Part shown: positions 1-9,039 of the stretch, one piece after another
Layout: each line of letters begins with the position of its first letter
How positions within the stretch are numbered: position 1 is the first letter of the stretch
DNA from: Leifsonia shinshuensis
GTDB lineage: Bacteria > Actinomycetota > Actinomycetes > Actinomycetales > Microbacteriaceae
NCBI RefSeq assembly: GCF_013410375.1
Contig: NZ_JACCFL010000001.1
Coordinates: 372,001 to 436,000, forward strand
DNA: 64,000 bases
Direction of reading: 5' to 3'
Program-made: the position numbers and the translations under genes
Notes under the pieces: model-generated
Seen by the model: only the letters and a program-made list of their open reading frames with translations
Told to the model about the DNA's origin: nothing
Database searches by the model: none

Positions 1-153
1 CTCCTGTTCGTGCCGGCCGACGCGGTGCTCGCCATCGGCCTCTTCGGTGCCTGGGCGGTCATCGTCGGCGTCTTCCAGGGCATCGGAGCGGCGTCGCTGC
101 GTTCCGCCGCCCGGTCCGCCACGGCCGCACGCCGGACGGGGAGCGGATCGTGA
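1..153 (+). CDS. C-terminal end of a membrane protein (partial)
   Basis: The reading frame is open from the window edge to a TGA at 151-153 and gives about 50 residues. It begins with a hydrophobic stretch (LLFVPADAVLAIGLFGAWAV continues to about residue 30) that is probably one membrane helix, followed by a short basic Ala/Arg-rich tail. The helix pattern recalls DUF308/HdeD-like multi-pass proteins, but the fragment is too short for a firm call. The stop overlaps the next start (GTGA), so the two genes are probably co-transcribed. Confidence 0.55.
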   Translation, partial: LLFVPADAVLAIGLFGAWAVIVGVFQGIGAASLRSAARSATAARRTGSGS

Positions 154-518
154 CCAAGCGCGACAAGAAAGACCCCAGTGTGACCAACAGCCTCCAGCCG
201 ACCCGCCGCGACCGCTTCCTCCCCGCCGAGCTGCTCGGCATCTCCGCCGGACTCGGGGTGTTCGTCGGCCTCATCGTCCTCATCGCGACGCGCGAGTTCA
301 TCCTCGCGGGCGTCGCGCTCGGGATCGCGTTCATCCTGTCGCTCGTGCTGATGGCGCTGTTCGCCCTCGCCTTCAAGCCGACCGCGGCCGAGGTGGAGGA
401 CATCCACGAGCAGGACGCGGAGGCGCAGGAGAAGGCCGCAGGCCACGGCGACGCGGCGAAGCCGAGCGTCGAGCGCGACGACCGCCGCGGACGCGACGAC
501 GGGCCGCGCGGGCACTGA
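150..518 (+). CDS. Small two-helix membrane protein, hypothetical
   Basis: This 122-residue protein starts with a GTG that overlaps the preceding stop by 4 nt. The first ~30 residues are polar and basic. Two closely spaced hydrophobic helices follow (about residues 30-48 and 51-76). The C-terminal ~45 residues are rich in Asp, Glu and Arg and look disordered and cytoplasmic. I recognise no catalytic motif. Translational coupling to the upstream membrane protein suggests a shared role. The function is unknown. Confidence 0.65.
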   Translation: MTKRDKKDPSVTNSLQPTRRDRFLPAELLGISAGLGVFVGLIVLIATREFILAGVALGIAFILSLVLMALFALAFKPTAAEVEDIHEQDAEAQEKAAGHGDAAKPSVERDDRRGRDDGPRGH

Positions 519-599
519 GCCCGGCCCACGCGTTCTCGACCGGCATCCGGCCGAGAGGGGGCGTCGGCCGGGACCGTCCAGCGGCCCCGGCCGCAGACC

Positions 600-1979
600 T
601 CAGAGCCGGTCGACCAGCTCCGACGCCAGCCCGATGTAGCCGGCGGGCGTGAGCGCCAGCAGCCGGTTCTTCGCGGCCTGCCCGATCTCCAGGCCGTCCA
701 CGAACGCCGTCAGCGCCTCGTGGTCGACGCGCTTGCCGCGGGTCAGCTCCTTGAGCAGCGCGTAGGGGTCGGAGATCGTGGACCGGCCGGCGGTGACCTC
801 CGCGCGGATCACCGTCTGGATGGCCTCCGCGAGCACCTCCCAGTTGAGGTCGAGGTCCGCCGCGAGGGCGTCGCGGTCGAGCGAGATCTGGGCGAGGCCG
901 CGCTGGATGTTGTCGAGCGCCAGGAGCGAGTGGCCGAGGCCCACACCGATGTTGCGCTGCGTGGTCGAGTCGGTCAGGTCGCGCTGCAGGCGGCTGGTGA
1001 CCAGGGTGGCGGCGAGCGAGTCGAGGACCGCGCTGGAGAGCTCGAGGTTGGCCTCCGCGTTCTCGAAGCGGATCGGGTTGACCTTGTGCGGCATGGTCGA
1101 GGAGCCGGTCGCGCCGGGCTCCGGGGTCTGCCGGAAGTAGCCGAGCGAAATGTACGTCCAGATGTCGGTGCACAGGTTGTGGAGGACGCGGTTCGCGTGC
1201 GAGATGCGGGAGTACAGCTCGGCCTGCCAGTCGTGCGACTCGATCTGCGTGGTGAGCGGGTTCCAGTCGAGGCCGAGGCTCTCCACGAACTCCTGCGAGA
1301 TACGGGGCCAGTCGGCCTCGGGGTCGGCCACGAGGTGAGCCGCGAAGGTGCCGGTCGCGCCGCTGAACTTGCCCAGGTACTCGGTGGCCTCCACCTGCTT
1401 CCGGATGCGGTCGAGGCGGTGCACGAAGACTGCGAGCTCCTTGCCCATCGTCGTCGGCGTCGCGGGCTGGCCGTGAGTGCGGGCGAGCATGGCGTCGTCC
1501 CGGTACTGGACGGCCTGGGCGCGCAGCTCGGCGATCACGTTGCGGAACGCGGGCAGCCAGACCTGCGCGACCGCCGCGCTGACCGTGAGCGCGTAGGAGA
1601 GGTTGTTGATGTCCTCGCTGGTCGCGGCGAAGTGGGTGAGCTCGGCGATGTGGTCCAGGCCCAGCGCGTGCAGGCGCTCGCGGACCAGGTACTCGACGGC
1701 CTTCACGTCGTGCTTGGTGGTGGCCTCCAGCTCGGCGAGCCGGTCGATCTCGGGCTGGCCGAACTCGTCCGCGAGCGCGCGGAGCTGCGCGATCTGCTGG
1801 TCCGTCAGCGGGGAGGAGCCGAACATCCGGTGGCCGGTCAGGTAGATGAGCCACTCGACCTCGACCTGGACGCGCGCCCGGTTGAGACCCGCCTCCGAGA
1901 GGTGGTCGCCGAGGCCGAGCACCGCGGACCGGTAGCGGCCGTCCAGGGGGCTGAGCGGCTGGGGAGGCAGGGCGGTCAT
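600..1979 (-). CDS. purB: Adenylosuccinate lyase
   Basis: PurB cleaves adenylosuccinate to AMP and fumarate, and SAICAR to AICAR and fumarate, in cytosolic purine synthesis. The protein is 459 residues, normal for the family. The fumarase/aspartase superfamily signature SSTMPHKVNP lies near residues 292-302. The N-terminal LSPLDGRY motif (about 10-17) and the ATSEDINN substrate loop are also visible. The ATG start is followed directly by MTALPPQPLSPLDGRYR, the usual PurB beginning. It appears monocistronic. Confidence 0.96.
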   Translation of the reverse strand: MTALPPQPLSPLDGRYRSAVLGLGDHLSEAGLNRARVQVEVEWLIYLTGHRMFGSSPLTDQQIAQLRALADEFGQPEIDRLAELEATTKHDVKAVEYLVRERLHALGLDHIAELTHFAATSEDINNLSYALTVSAAVAQVWLPAFRNVIAELRAQAVQYRDDAMLARTHGQPATPTTMGKELAVFVHRLDRIRKQVEATEYLGKFSGATGTFAAHLVADPEADWPRISQEFVESLGLDWNPLTTQIESHDWQAELYSRISHANRVLHNLCTDIWTYISLGYFRQTPEPGATGSSTMPHKVNPIRFENAEANLELSSAVLDSLAATLVTSRLQRDLTDSTTQRNIGVGLGHSLLALDNIQRGLAQISLDRDALAADLDLNWEVLAEAIQTVIRAEVTAGRSTISDPYALLKELTRGKRVDHEALTAFVDGLEIGQAAKNRLLALTPAGYIGLASELVDRL

Positions 1980-2042
1980 GGGGCTCCTCGCGGGATCGGC
2001 GTGGTGGATTCGCCTCTATTCTCCCGCACTCGCGCCAGCGGG

Positions 2043-2432
2043 TCAGCGCTCGCGCGTGAACGGCCGGAAGATCAGCCCGATGAGCCAGCCGATGATGCCG
2101 AGCACCAGCGCGCCGAGCACGCCCCACCAGAAGCCCGCGACGTGGAGGCCGAAGCCCATCAGGCCGCTGATCCACGACACCAGGAGCAGGAGCAGCCCGT
2201 TCACGATGAACGAGATGAGCCCCAGGGTGAGGATGTAGAGCGGGAACGCGACGATGCGGATCACCGTGCCGACGATCGCGTTGACCACGCCGAAGATGAG
2301 GGCGACGAGCAGGTAGGTCAGGACGGTCGCCGTGGAGCCGGGGGCGTAGGGCACGACGGTGACGCCGCTGACGATGAGGGTCGTCAGCCACAGCGCCAGG
2401 GCGTTGATGATCACCTTGAGCAGGAATCGCAT
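2043..2432 (-). CDS. Phage holin family (DUF-type) four-helix membrane protein
   Basis: The 129-residue protein is almost entirely hydrophobic, with four predicted membrane helices (about 5-25, 33-53, 60-82 and 98-123). The sequence, including the FGVVNAIVGTVIR segment, matches the phage holin 4_2 family, which is widespread as a chromosomal gene in Actinobacteria and not tied to prophages. The ATG at 2432 was chosen because hydrophobicity begins at once; longer upstream frames overlap the neighbouring divergent gene. No phage genes are nearby. Its role in the cell is unknown. Confidence 0.8.
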   Translation of the reverse strand: MRFLLKVIINALALWLTTLIVSGVTVVPYAPGSTATVLTYLLVALIFGVVNAIVGTVIRIVAFPLYILTLGLISFIVNGLLLLLVSWISGLMGFGLHVAGFWWGVLGALVLGIIGWLIGLIFRPFTRER

Positions 2433-2492
2433 GGCCACATCCTCCCAAACGGGAGGCGCGCGGGACAGGGGCTCGCCGCTAGAGTCGCGGTC

Positions 2493-3005
2493 ATGCCCGA
2501 TGGAGACGGCCGGTTGCCGGATACGAACGGACTCGTGCCGCCGCAGCTCCTCGACGCGCCGCGCGTGAAGAAGGTGTATCCGCCGCTGCAGTGGTGGCCG
2601 CTGCGGGTGATGAATCCGTGGCACAAGCTCGCAGCCCTCCTTGGGTTGTGGGCCGTTGGGTTCCTTGTCACGTCGCTTCTGCGGCTGGTGGTTCCGGCGG
2701 ACATCGCTTCCTCGATCACGGAGCCCTTCCTGTTCGTGGGTCAGTTCTTGCTCGCGCGGTCGTTCAGGGGATACGGGGAGCCGGTCGAGCCGTCCCGAGC
2801 GTGGTGGCGACTCACCGCTCGCCCTCGCGCCGGATGGTGGCTCGCTGTCTTCTATGCCTGGGGTGCGTTCGGCGCGTTCAGTCCACGAATTCATGCCCCG
2901 ATCGACTGGATGCTCGTCGTCGAGTTCGTCTTCTGGGCCGCCGCCTTCCTCAACTCCTCCATCCGCCTCACCATCGAGCGTCGTCGCGCGCTGCCCTCCC
3001 GATAG
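2493..3005 (+). CDS. Hypothetical membrane protein
   Basis: The 170-residue product begins MPDGDGRLPDTNGLVPPQLL. A basic linker rich in Trp and Pro (VKKVYPPLQWWPLRVMNPW) precedes three or four hydrophobic helices at about 50-70, 75-90, 118-130 and 138-155. The C-terminus is basic. I do not recognise the family. It lies divergent from the holin-like gene (60 bp apart) and upstream of the aminotransferase. Its GC content looks slightly lower than that of its neighbours. Confidence 0.7.
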   Translation: MPDGDGRLPDTNGLVPPQLLDAPRVKKVYPPLQWWPLRVMNPWHKLAALLGLWAVGFLVTSLLRLVVPADIASSITEPFLFVGQFLLARSFRGYGEPVEPSRAWWRLTARPRAGWWLAVFYAWGAFGAFSPRIHAPIDWMLVVEFVFWAAAFLNSSIRLTIERRRALPSR

Positions 3006-3050
3006 AGAGGAATGCTCCCGCGGGAATGCGCCCGCGACTAAGTTGGGTCT

Positions 3051-4160
3051 GTGACTGACGAAGACGCGCACGGCGTGCGGCTGCGGCCCGAGATCGTGGC
3101 GGTCCCCGCCTACAAGCAGGGTCGGCCCGCGCCGGCGGACGGTTTCAAGCTGTCCAGCAACGAGAACCCCTATCCCCCGCTCCCCTCCGTCGTGGAGGCC
3201 GTGGCGGCCACGCTCACGGAGCTCAACCGGTACCCGAACGCGGGCGGCGCCGACCTGCGGGAGCGGCTCGCCGAGCGGCACGGCGTCGATGTGGCGCAGG
3301 TGCACCTGGGCAGCGGCTCCGTCGCGCTGCTCGCACAGCTCATCTCCGCGGCAGCAGGACAGGGCGACGAGGTCGTCTACTCCTGGCGGTCGTTCGAGGC
3401 CTACCCGGGGCTGGTCACCGTCGCGGGCGCGACCAGTGTCCAGGTGCCGAACCGTCCGGACGGCGGCCACGACCTTCCGGCGATGGCCGCGGCGATCACC
3501 GACCGCACGCGCGTCGTGATCGTCTGCACGCCCAACAACCCGACCGGCCCGGTGGTCACGGCCGCCGAGTTCGAGGCGTTCATGGCCAAAGTGCCGCGCG
3601 ACCTCCTGGTGCTGCTCGACGAGGCCTACTACGAGTTCGTCACCGACGACGCCTCGGTGGACGGCATCCCGCTGCTCTCGCACTACCCGAACCTCGTGGT
3701 GCTGCGCACGTTCTCCAAGGCGTACGGCCTGGCCGCCCTGCGCATCGGTTACGCGGTCGGCCCGGCGGCGGTGCTGAACGCGGCCCGCTCCGCGGCCATC
3801 CCGCTCTCCGTCACCGACGCGTCCCGCGTCGCCGCGCTCGCCTCCATCGACGCCGAGGACGAGCTCATGGAGCGCGTGGCACGGATCGCCATGCGCCGCG
3901 ACAAGCTGCGGAACGCGCTGATCGAGCAGGGCTGGAACGTGCCGGAGGCCAACGGCAACTTCGTCTGGCTGGACACCGGCGCGGAGACGGCGGCCGCCAA
4001 CGACGCGTTCTTCGACGCGGGCCTGACCGTGCGCGCGTTCCCGCCGGAAGGCATCCGGATCAGCGTCGGCGAGCAGGAATCTGTGGAGAAACTCCTGGAG
4101 GTCACCGCCGATATTGTGCGGAACCTACCAAATGGGCACCCCGGCAAGCGGTTAGGTTAG
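3051..4160 (+). CDS. pat: Aromatic / histidinol-phosphate aminotransferase (Pat/HisC family)
   Basis: This is a 369-residue PLP aminotransferase of fold type I. The PNNPTG motif is near residue 161 and the Schiff-base lysine lies in [15 protein letters not shown] near residue 222. The N-terminus (PAYKQGRP, then [15 protein letters not shown]) resembles the actinobacterial HisC2/Pat subgroup, which transaminates phenylpyruvate and other aromatic keto acids, more than the his-operon HisC. A GTG start directly follows the previous gene region. It sits 4 nt upstream of the keto-acid dehydrogenase E1alpha gene, an arrangement known from other Actinobacteria that supports a role in amino acid and keto-acid turnover. 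A true HisC role cannot be excluded. Confidence 0.85.
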   Translation: MTDEDAHGVRLRPEIVAVPAYKQGRPAPADGFKLSSNENPYPPLPSVVEAVAATLTELNRYPNAGGADLRERLAERHGVDVAQVHLGSGSVALLAQLISAAAGQGDEVVYSWRSFEAYPGLVTVAGATSVQVPNRPDGGHDLPAMAAAITDRTRVVIVCTPNNPTGPVVTAAEFEAFMAKVPRDLLVLLDEAYYEFVTDDASVDGIPLLSHYPNLVVLRTFSKAYGLAALRIGYAVGPAAVLNAARSAAIPLSVTDASRVAALASIDAEDELMERVARIAMRRDKLRNALIEQGWNVPEANGNFVWLDTGAETAAANDAFFDAGLTVRAFPPEGIRISVGEQESVEKLLEVTADIVRNLPNGHPGKRLG

Positions 4161-4164
4161 AACG

Positions 4165-5304
4165 GTGGTTGCGACGAACGATACCCCGCGCCCGGCGAAC
4201 ACCGTCCAGCTGCTGACCGCAGACGGCCGGTTCCAGCCGAGCGACCCGGCCGGCGAGTACCTCCCCTACCTCGAGCGACTCGGGGAGGAGGACTACCGCA
4301 CCTTCTACCGCGACATGGTGCGCGTGCGCGCCGTGGACGACGAGGGGGCCAACCTCCAGCGCCAGGGCCAGCTCGGCCTGTGGGTGCCGAGCCGCGGCCA
4401 GGAGGGCGCCCAGGTCGGCTCCGCCCGCGCCGCCAAGCCGCAGGACAATCTGTTCCCGTCCTACCGCGAGCACGTCGTCGGCATGATCCGCGGCATCGAC
4501 CCGGTCGGCATCATGGGCCTGCTGCGCGGCACCACGCACGGCGGCTGGGATCCGACCGACCCCGCCATCCACGGCTTCCACCTCTACACGCTGGTCATCG
4601 GCTCGCACACGCTGCACGCCACCGGCTACGCCATGGGCGTCAAGCTCGACGGCAAGGTCGGCACCGGGAACCCGGACGTGGACGAGGCGGTCATCGCCTA
4701 CTTCGGCGACGGCGCGACCAGCCAGGGCGACGTCAGCGAGGCGTTCGTCTTCGCGGCGAGCTACCAGACCCCGCAGGTCTTCTTCCTGCAGAACAACCAC
4801 TGGGCCATCTCCGTGCCGGTGAAGACGCAGTCGCGCACGCCGCTCTACCTGCGGTCCAGTGGCTTCGGCATCCCGGGCGTGCAGCTCGACGGCAACGATG
4901 TCCTCGCCGCCTACGCGGTGACCGCGAAGCACCTCGACGACGCGCGCAACGGCGAGGGCCCCAGCATGATCGAGGCGCTCACCTACCGGATGGGCGCGCA
5001 CACGTCGAGCGACGACCCGACCAAGTACCGCACCGACGATGAGGTCGCCTACTGGGCCGAGCGCGACCCGATCCTGCGGTTCCGGGCGTTCCTGGAGAAC
5101 CAGGGCGTCGGCCAGGCGTTCTTCGACGCGGCGCACGAGGAGGCGGCCGACCTGGCCGCCGACGTGCGCCGCCGCACGCTGGAGCTGGGCGTGCCGCCGA
5201 TCGAGAGCATGTTCGACAACGTCTACAGTGAGCCGCATCCCGTGATGGACGAGCAGCGACGCTGGCTGCAGGAGTACGAGGCGTCGTTCGGAGGTGACGC
5301 ATGA
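4165..5304 (+). CDS. bkdA: Branched-chain 2-oxo acid (or pyruvate) dehydrogenase E1 component, alpha subunit
   Basis: This is a thiamine-diphosphate-dependent E1alpha of 379 residues. The ThDP/Mg motif GDGATSQGDVSEAFVFAA starts near residue 180 and ends with the NN of FLQNNHWAIS. The conserved phosphorylation-loop region (YRMGAHTSSDDPTKYR) is present near 273. With E1beta and E2 immediately downstream it forms the decarboxylating part of a 2-oxo acid dehydrogenase complex. The neighbouring aminotransferase and the lineage favour branched-chain keto acids, which supply iso/anteiso fatty-acid primers, but pyruvate or acetoin remain possible. The GTG start is 4 nt after the upstream stop. Confidence 0.88.
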   Translation: MVATNDTPRPANTVQLLTADGRFQPSDPAGEYLPYLERLGEEDYRTFYRDMVRVRAVDDEGANLQRQGQLGLWVPSRGQEGAQVGSARAAKPQDNLFPSYREHVVGMIRGIDPVGIMGLLRGTTHGGWDPTDPAIHGFHLYTLVIGSHTLHATGYAMGVKLDGKVGTGNPDVDEAVIAYFGDGATSQGDVSEAFVFAASYQTPQVFFLQNNHWAISVPVKTQSRTPLYLRSSGFGIPGVQLDGNDVLAAYAVTAKHLDDARNGEGPSMIEALTYRMGAHTSSDDPTKYRTDDEVAYWAERDPILRFRAFLENQGVGQAFFDAAHEEAADLAADVRRRTLELGVPPIESMFDNVYSEPHPVMDEQRRWLQEYEASFGGDA

Positions 5305-6581
5305 GCGACCTGAGAGGCGAGACCGGATACGTGGAGGCCGAGCTGATGGAGGACGAGACGCCGCAGCGCGACGAGCCGTTCGACGACACCCAGGCCATCG
5401 ACGTGGTGGAGATCGTGGAGAGCGAGCCCGGCTCGCGCGTGCTCGAGGAGCACGTGGCCGAGCAGGAGTGGACGCGCGAGTTCGTGGTCGAGAACGAGAC
5501 GGTGCCGGAGCAGGCGGACGCGATCGACGCCGAGTCGGAGGTCGGGGAGCCCCAGCCGGGAGTCGCGGCACAGTCGGAGGCTCCTGCCGAGCCCGCCGGC
5601 CCGCGCATCCAATCGATGCCGATGGTGAAGGCGCTCAACGCCGGCCTGCGGCGCGCGCTCGCCGCGGACCCGAAGGTCCTGCTGATGGGCGAGGACATCG
5701 GCCCGCTCGGCGGCGTCTTCCGCGTCACGGAGGGCCTGCAGGCCGAGTTCGGCGCGAAGCGCGTGCTCGACACCCCGCTCGCGGAGGCGGGCATCATCGG
5801 CTCGGCGATCGGCCTCGCGATGCGCGGCTACCGCCCGGTGGTCGAGATCCAGTTCAACGGCTTCGTCTTCCCCGGCTTCGACCAGATCACGACGCAGCTG
5901 GCGAAGCTGACCAACCGGCACGGCGGCGCGGTTTCGATGCCCGTCGTCATCCGCATCCCGCACGGCGGCCACATCGGCGCCGTCGAGCACCACCAGGAGG
6001 CTCCGGAGGCGTACTTCGCGCACACCGCGGGCCTGCGGATCGTCGCGCCGTCGACGCCGAACGACGCGTACTGGATGATCCAGGAGGCCATCGCCTCCGA
6101 CGATCCCGTGATCTTCTTCGAGCCGATGAGCCGCTACTGGCCGAAGGGCGACGTGGACACCGAGGAGAACCCGGTGCCGCTGCACGCCAGCCGCGTGGTC
6201 CGCACCGGCACGGACGCGACGATCGTGGCCTGGGCGGGCATGGTCCCGGTCGCGCTGCGCGCCGCCGAGGTCGCCGCCGAGGAGGGCCGCAGCCTGGAGG
6301 TCGTCGACCTGCGCTCGCTCGCACCCATCGACTACGCGCCGGTGCTCCAGTCGGTGCAGAAGACCGGCCGGCTCATCGTCGCGCAGGAGGCGCCCGGCAC
6401 CGTGTCCGTGGCCTCCGAGGTCGCCGTGGTGGTCGCCGAGAAGGCCTTCTACTCGCTGGAGTCGCCCGTGCTGCGGGTCGCCGGCTTCGACACCCCCTTC
6501 CCGCCGGCCAAGCTGGAGGGCGTCTACCTGCCCGACGCCGACCGCATCCTCGAAGCCGTCGACCGCGCGCTCGCGTACTGA
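5301..6581 (+). CDS. bkdB: 2-oxo acid dehydrogenase E1 component, beta subunit, with long acidic N-terminal extension
   Basis: Residues 106-426 are a standard E1beta: MPMVKALNAGLRRAL, then the GEDIGPLGGVFRVTEGL and PLAEAGIIGSAIGLAMRG motifs, and a transketolase C-terminal domain ending at about 425. Residues 1-105 are additional, strongly acidic and low in complexity. The ATG at 5301 overlaps the E1alpha stop (ATGA) and has a strong ribosome site (GGAGGTGAC), so the extension is very likely translated. Ordinary E1beta proteins are about 325 residues. E3 is not in the window. Confidence 0.88.
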   Translation: MSDLRGETGYVEAELMEDETPQRDEPFDDTQAIDVVEIVESEPGSRVLEEHVAEQEWTREFVVENETVPEQADAIDAESEVGEPQPGVAAQSEAPAEPAGPRIQSMPMVKALNAGLRRALAADPKVLLMGEDIGPLGGVFRVTEGLQAEFGAKRVLDTPLAEAGIIGSAIGLAMRGYRPVVEIQFNGFVFPGFDQITTQLAKLTNRHGGAVSMPVVIRIPHGGHIGAVEHHQEAPEAYFAHTAGLRIVAPSTPNDAYWMIQEAIASDDPVIFFEPMSRYWPKGDVDTEENPVPLHASRVVRTGTDATIVAWAGMVPVALRAAEVAAEEGRSLEVVDLRSLAPIDYAPVLQSVQKTGRLIVAQEAPGTVSVASEVAVVVAEKAFYSLESPVLRVAGFDTPFPPAKLEGVYLPDADRILEAVDRALAY

Positions 6582-6608
6582 GCCCGCGACGAACGAAAGA
6601 AGCCGCAC

Positions 6609-7994
6609 ATGAGCGAGTCCCAGTTCCTGCTGCCCGACGTCGGCGAGGGTCTGACCGAGGCCGAGATCGTCTCCTGGAAGGTCGCGCCCGGTGAGCCCGT
6701 CGCGGTCAACCAGGTGATCGTGGAGATCGAGACGGCCAAGTCGCTCGTGGAGCTGCCGTCGCCGTTCGAGGGGACGGTCGGGGCGCTGCTCGTGTCCGAG
6801 GGTCAGACCGTGGAGGTCGGCACGCCGATCATCACCGTCACCGGCGGGTCTGCGCCGTCCGCCCCGGCCGAGCCGGTGGGCGAAGTGGCGGAGGCGGAGG
6901 CCGACGCCGCGCAGAGCGTGTCGCACGAGGCCGACGAGCCGAAGGCGGGCGCCGTGCTCGTCGGCTACGGCGCGGCCGGTCACGGGACCAGCCGCCGGCG
7001 CCGCGTGACGCACCCGGGGACGGCGTCCATCCCGGTGACGTTCACGCCCGCTCCCGCCGCTGCCGCGGCTCCCGCTGCCGCCGCTCCGACCGCTCCCGCG
7101 GCTGCTCCGGCCGGCGCCTCCCCCGCCGGGCGCGCCCCCGTCATCGCCAAGCCGCCGATCCGCAAGCTGGCGAAGGACCTCGGCGTCGACCTCACGATCG
7201 TCACCCCGACCGGCCCGATCGGCGACATCACCCGCGACGACGTGCTCCGGGAGGCGACCCAGGCGAGCGTGTTCCGCAACATCCAGACCCCGGCCTGGCC
7301 GGACGACCGCGAGGACCGCATCCCGGTCAAGGGTGTGCGCAAGGCGATCGCCAACGCGATGACCACCAGCGCGTTCAGCGCCCCGCACGTCAGCCTGTTC
7401 GTGGACGTCGACGCCACCCGCACGATGGAGTTCGTCAAGCGGCTGAAGAGCTCGCCCGACTTCGTCGGCGTCAAGGTGTCGCCGCTGCTCATCGTGGCGA
7501 AGGCGATCATCTGGGCCGTGCGCCGCAATCCGACCGTGAACTCCACGTGGACCGACGAGGAGATCATCGTCCGGCACTACGTGAACCTCGGCATCGCCGC
7601 CGCGACACCGCGCGGGCTCATCGTCCCGAACGTCAAGGAGGCGCAGGGTATGACCCTGCTGGAGCTCGCCAAGGCGCTGGAGGAGCTGACCCTGGTCGCC
7701 CGCGAGGGCAAGACTCCCCCGGCTGACATGGCCGGCGGCACGATCACGATCACGAACATCGGTGTGTTCGGGATGGACACCGGGACGCCGATCCTGAACC
7801 CGGGCGAGGTCGGCATCGTGGCGCTCGGCACGATCAAGCAGAAGCCGTGGGTCGTGGACGGCGAGGTGCGCCCGCGTTACGTCACGACGCTGGGAGCGTC
7901 GTTCGACCACCGCGTGGTGGACGGGGATGTCGCCTCGCGGTTCCTGGCGGACGTCGCCTCCATCATCGAGGAGCCCGCGCTGCTGCTCGACTGA
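6609..7994 (+). CDS. bkdC: Dihydrolipoamide acyltransferase, E2 component
   Basis: This 461-residue E2 has one lipoyl domain (residues 1-80; lipoylated Lys in [11 protein letters not shown] near 43). An Ala/Pro-rich linker (about 140-175) follows, then a peripheral subunit-binding domain ([12 protein letters not shown] to about 215), then the catalytic acyltransferase domain with SFDHRVVDG near residue 430. It transfers the acyl group from E1 to CoA. It lies 27 nt downstream of E1beta and ends the operon; a stem-loop at 8000-8020 follows its stop. Confidence 0.92.
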   Translation: MSESQFLLPDVGEGLTEAEIVSWKVAPGEPVAVNQVIVEIETAKSLVELPSPFEGTVGALLVSEGQTVEVGTPIITVTGGSAPSAPAEPVGEVAEAEADAAQSVSHEADEPKAGAVLVGYGAAGHGTSRRRRVTHPGTASIPVTFTPAPAAAAAPAAAAPTAPAAAPAGASPAGRAPVIAKPPIRKLAKDLGVDLTIVTPTGPIGDITRDDVLREATQASVFRNIQTPAWPDDREDRIPVKGVRKAIANAMTTSAFSAPHVSLFVDVDATRTMEFVKRLKSSPDFVGVKVSPLLIVAKAIIWAVRRNPTVNSTWTDEEIIVRHYVNLGIAAATPRGLIVPNVKEAQGMTLLELAKALEELTLVAREGKTPPADMAGGTITITNIGVFGMDTGTPILNPGEVGIVALGTIKQKPWVVDGEVRPRYVTTLGASFDHRVVDGDVASRFLADVASIIEEPALLLD

Positions 7995-7998
7995 ACCC

Positions 7999-8051
7999 TC
8001 GACATTCGTGCCGAATGTCGCTTCTCGCGCGCTCAGAGTCGACATTCGTGC
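7999..8051. repeat. Intergenic direct repeat with perfect hairpin
   Basis: The 13-mer TCGACATTCGTGC occurs at 7999-8011 and again at 8039-8051 (40-bp pitch). The first copy forms a perfect stem: CGACATTCG at 8000-8008 and CGAATGTCG at 8012-8020 with a 3-nt loop. It sits just after the E2 stop and could act as a terminator, although no T-run follows. It resembles the other short intergenic hairpins at 20093, 46004 and 60648 in layout but not in sequence. Confidence 0.6.
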
Positions 8052-8078
8052 TGAATCGCGCGTGGGCCGTTAATGATT

Positions 8079-8095
8079 TTGACAATCGTTCTCAA
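8079..8095 (+). promoter_or_regulatory. Candidate Zur operator
   Basis: The 17-bp imperfect palindrome TTGACAATCGTTCTCAA has TTGA/TCAA ends and an AAT/GTT core, the form expected of Fur/Zur-family boxes. It lies in an AT-rich patch 44 nt before the znuA start. A Zur-type regulator gene lies downstream in the same locus. The assignment rests on motif shape and context. Confidence 0.7.
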
Positions 8096-8139
8096 TTAGG
8101 GATACATTCGTGGTACACCCACGAATTAGACAGGTCCCC

Positions 8140-9039
8140 ATGCAGAAGCGTTCCGTCTTCGCCCTCGCCCTCGCCGCCGCGACCGTAGCGGCCCTGACCG
8201 GCTGCTCCGCCGGCTCGTCCGCCGACGACGGCAAGGTCCGCGTCGTCGCCAGCACCAACGTCTACGGCGACATCGCCTCCACCATCGCCGGCAACGCCGT
8301 CGAGGTGACGTCCCTCATGTCCGACCCCGCCCAGGACCCGCACTCGTTCGAGGCGAGCGCCCAGAGCCAGCTCGCCGTCTCGAAGGCCGACATCCTGATC
8401 GAGAACGGCGGCGGCTACGACGACTTCATGAACACCCTCCGCACCGGCTCGAAGAACACGAAGGCCACCGTGCTGAACGTGGTCGACATCTCGGGCAAGA
8501 AGGCCGTCGGCGGCGAGCTCAACGAGCACGTCTGGTACGACTTCCCCACGATCGAGAAGTTCACGACCACTCTGACCGACGCCCTCTCGAAGGCCGACCC
8601 GGCCCAGAAGGCGACCTTCACCAAGAACGCCGCGGCCTTCTCCGGGAAGCTCGCCGCCCTCCAGAACCGGGAGGCCGAGCTGAAGGCGAAGTACGCCGGT
8701 GCCGGCATCGCCGTGACGGAGCCGGTGCCGCTCTACCTCCTGGAGGCCGCCGGGCTCGTCAACAAGACGCCGGAGAAGTTCAGTGCGGCGATCGAGGCGG
8801 GCACGGACGTGTCCCCGCTCGTCCTGCAGGAGACGCTGGCGCTGTTCAGCGGGCACCAGGTCAAACTGCTCGCCTACAACGAGCAGACCAGCGGCCCCGA
8901 GACCGAGCGCGTGAAGGCCGCGGCCACGGCAGCCGGCATCCCCGTCGTGCCCGTCACCGAGACGCTGCCCGCCGGCAAGGACTACGTTGGCTGGATGAAC
9001 GCGAATCTCGACGCCGTCGCTTCGGCGCTCGCCAAGTGA
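8140..9039 (+). CDS. znuA: Zinc ABC transporter substrate-binding lipoprotein
   Basis: The 299-residue protein starts MQKRSVFALALAAATVAALTGC, a type II signal peptide with lipobox LTGC. Cluster A-I metal-binding features are visible: the DPHSFEAS histidine (about residue 68), NEHVWYD (about 130) and a C-terminal acidic ligand region. There is no long His-rich loop of the kind seen in E. coli ZnuA. The ATG at 8140 was chosen because it begins the signal peptide; an upstream GTG adds ten unlikely residues. It heads znuA-znuC-znuB under a Zur-like box, so zinc is favoured over manganese. Confidence 0.87.
   Translation: MQKRSVFALALAAATVAALTGCSAGSSADDGKVRVVASTNVYGDIASTIAGNAVEVTSLMSDPAQDPHSFEASAQSQLAVSKADILIENGGGYDDFMNTLRTGSKNTKATVLNVVDISGKKAVGGELNEHVWYDFPTIEKFTTTLTDALSKADPAQKATFTKNAAAFSGKLAALQNREAELKAKYAGAGIAVTEPVPLYLLEAAGLVNKTPEKFSAAIEAGTDVSPLVLQETLALFSGHQVKLLAYNEQTSGPETERVKAAATAAGIPVVPVTETLPAGKDYVGWMNANLDAVASALAK

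Noticed and set aside
2043..2432. Prophage remnant because of the holin-family protein
   Set aside because: No integrase, lysin, tail or other phage genes are nearby. This family is a common chromosomal gene in Actinobacteria.
720..2490. Long plus-strand frame opposite purB running into the gene at 2493
   Set aside because: Its first 590 codons mirror purB and the holin-like gene and have no protein-like pattern. Only the last 170 codons, from ATG 2493, look like a real membrane protein.
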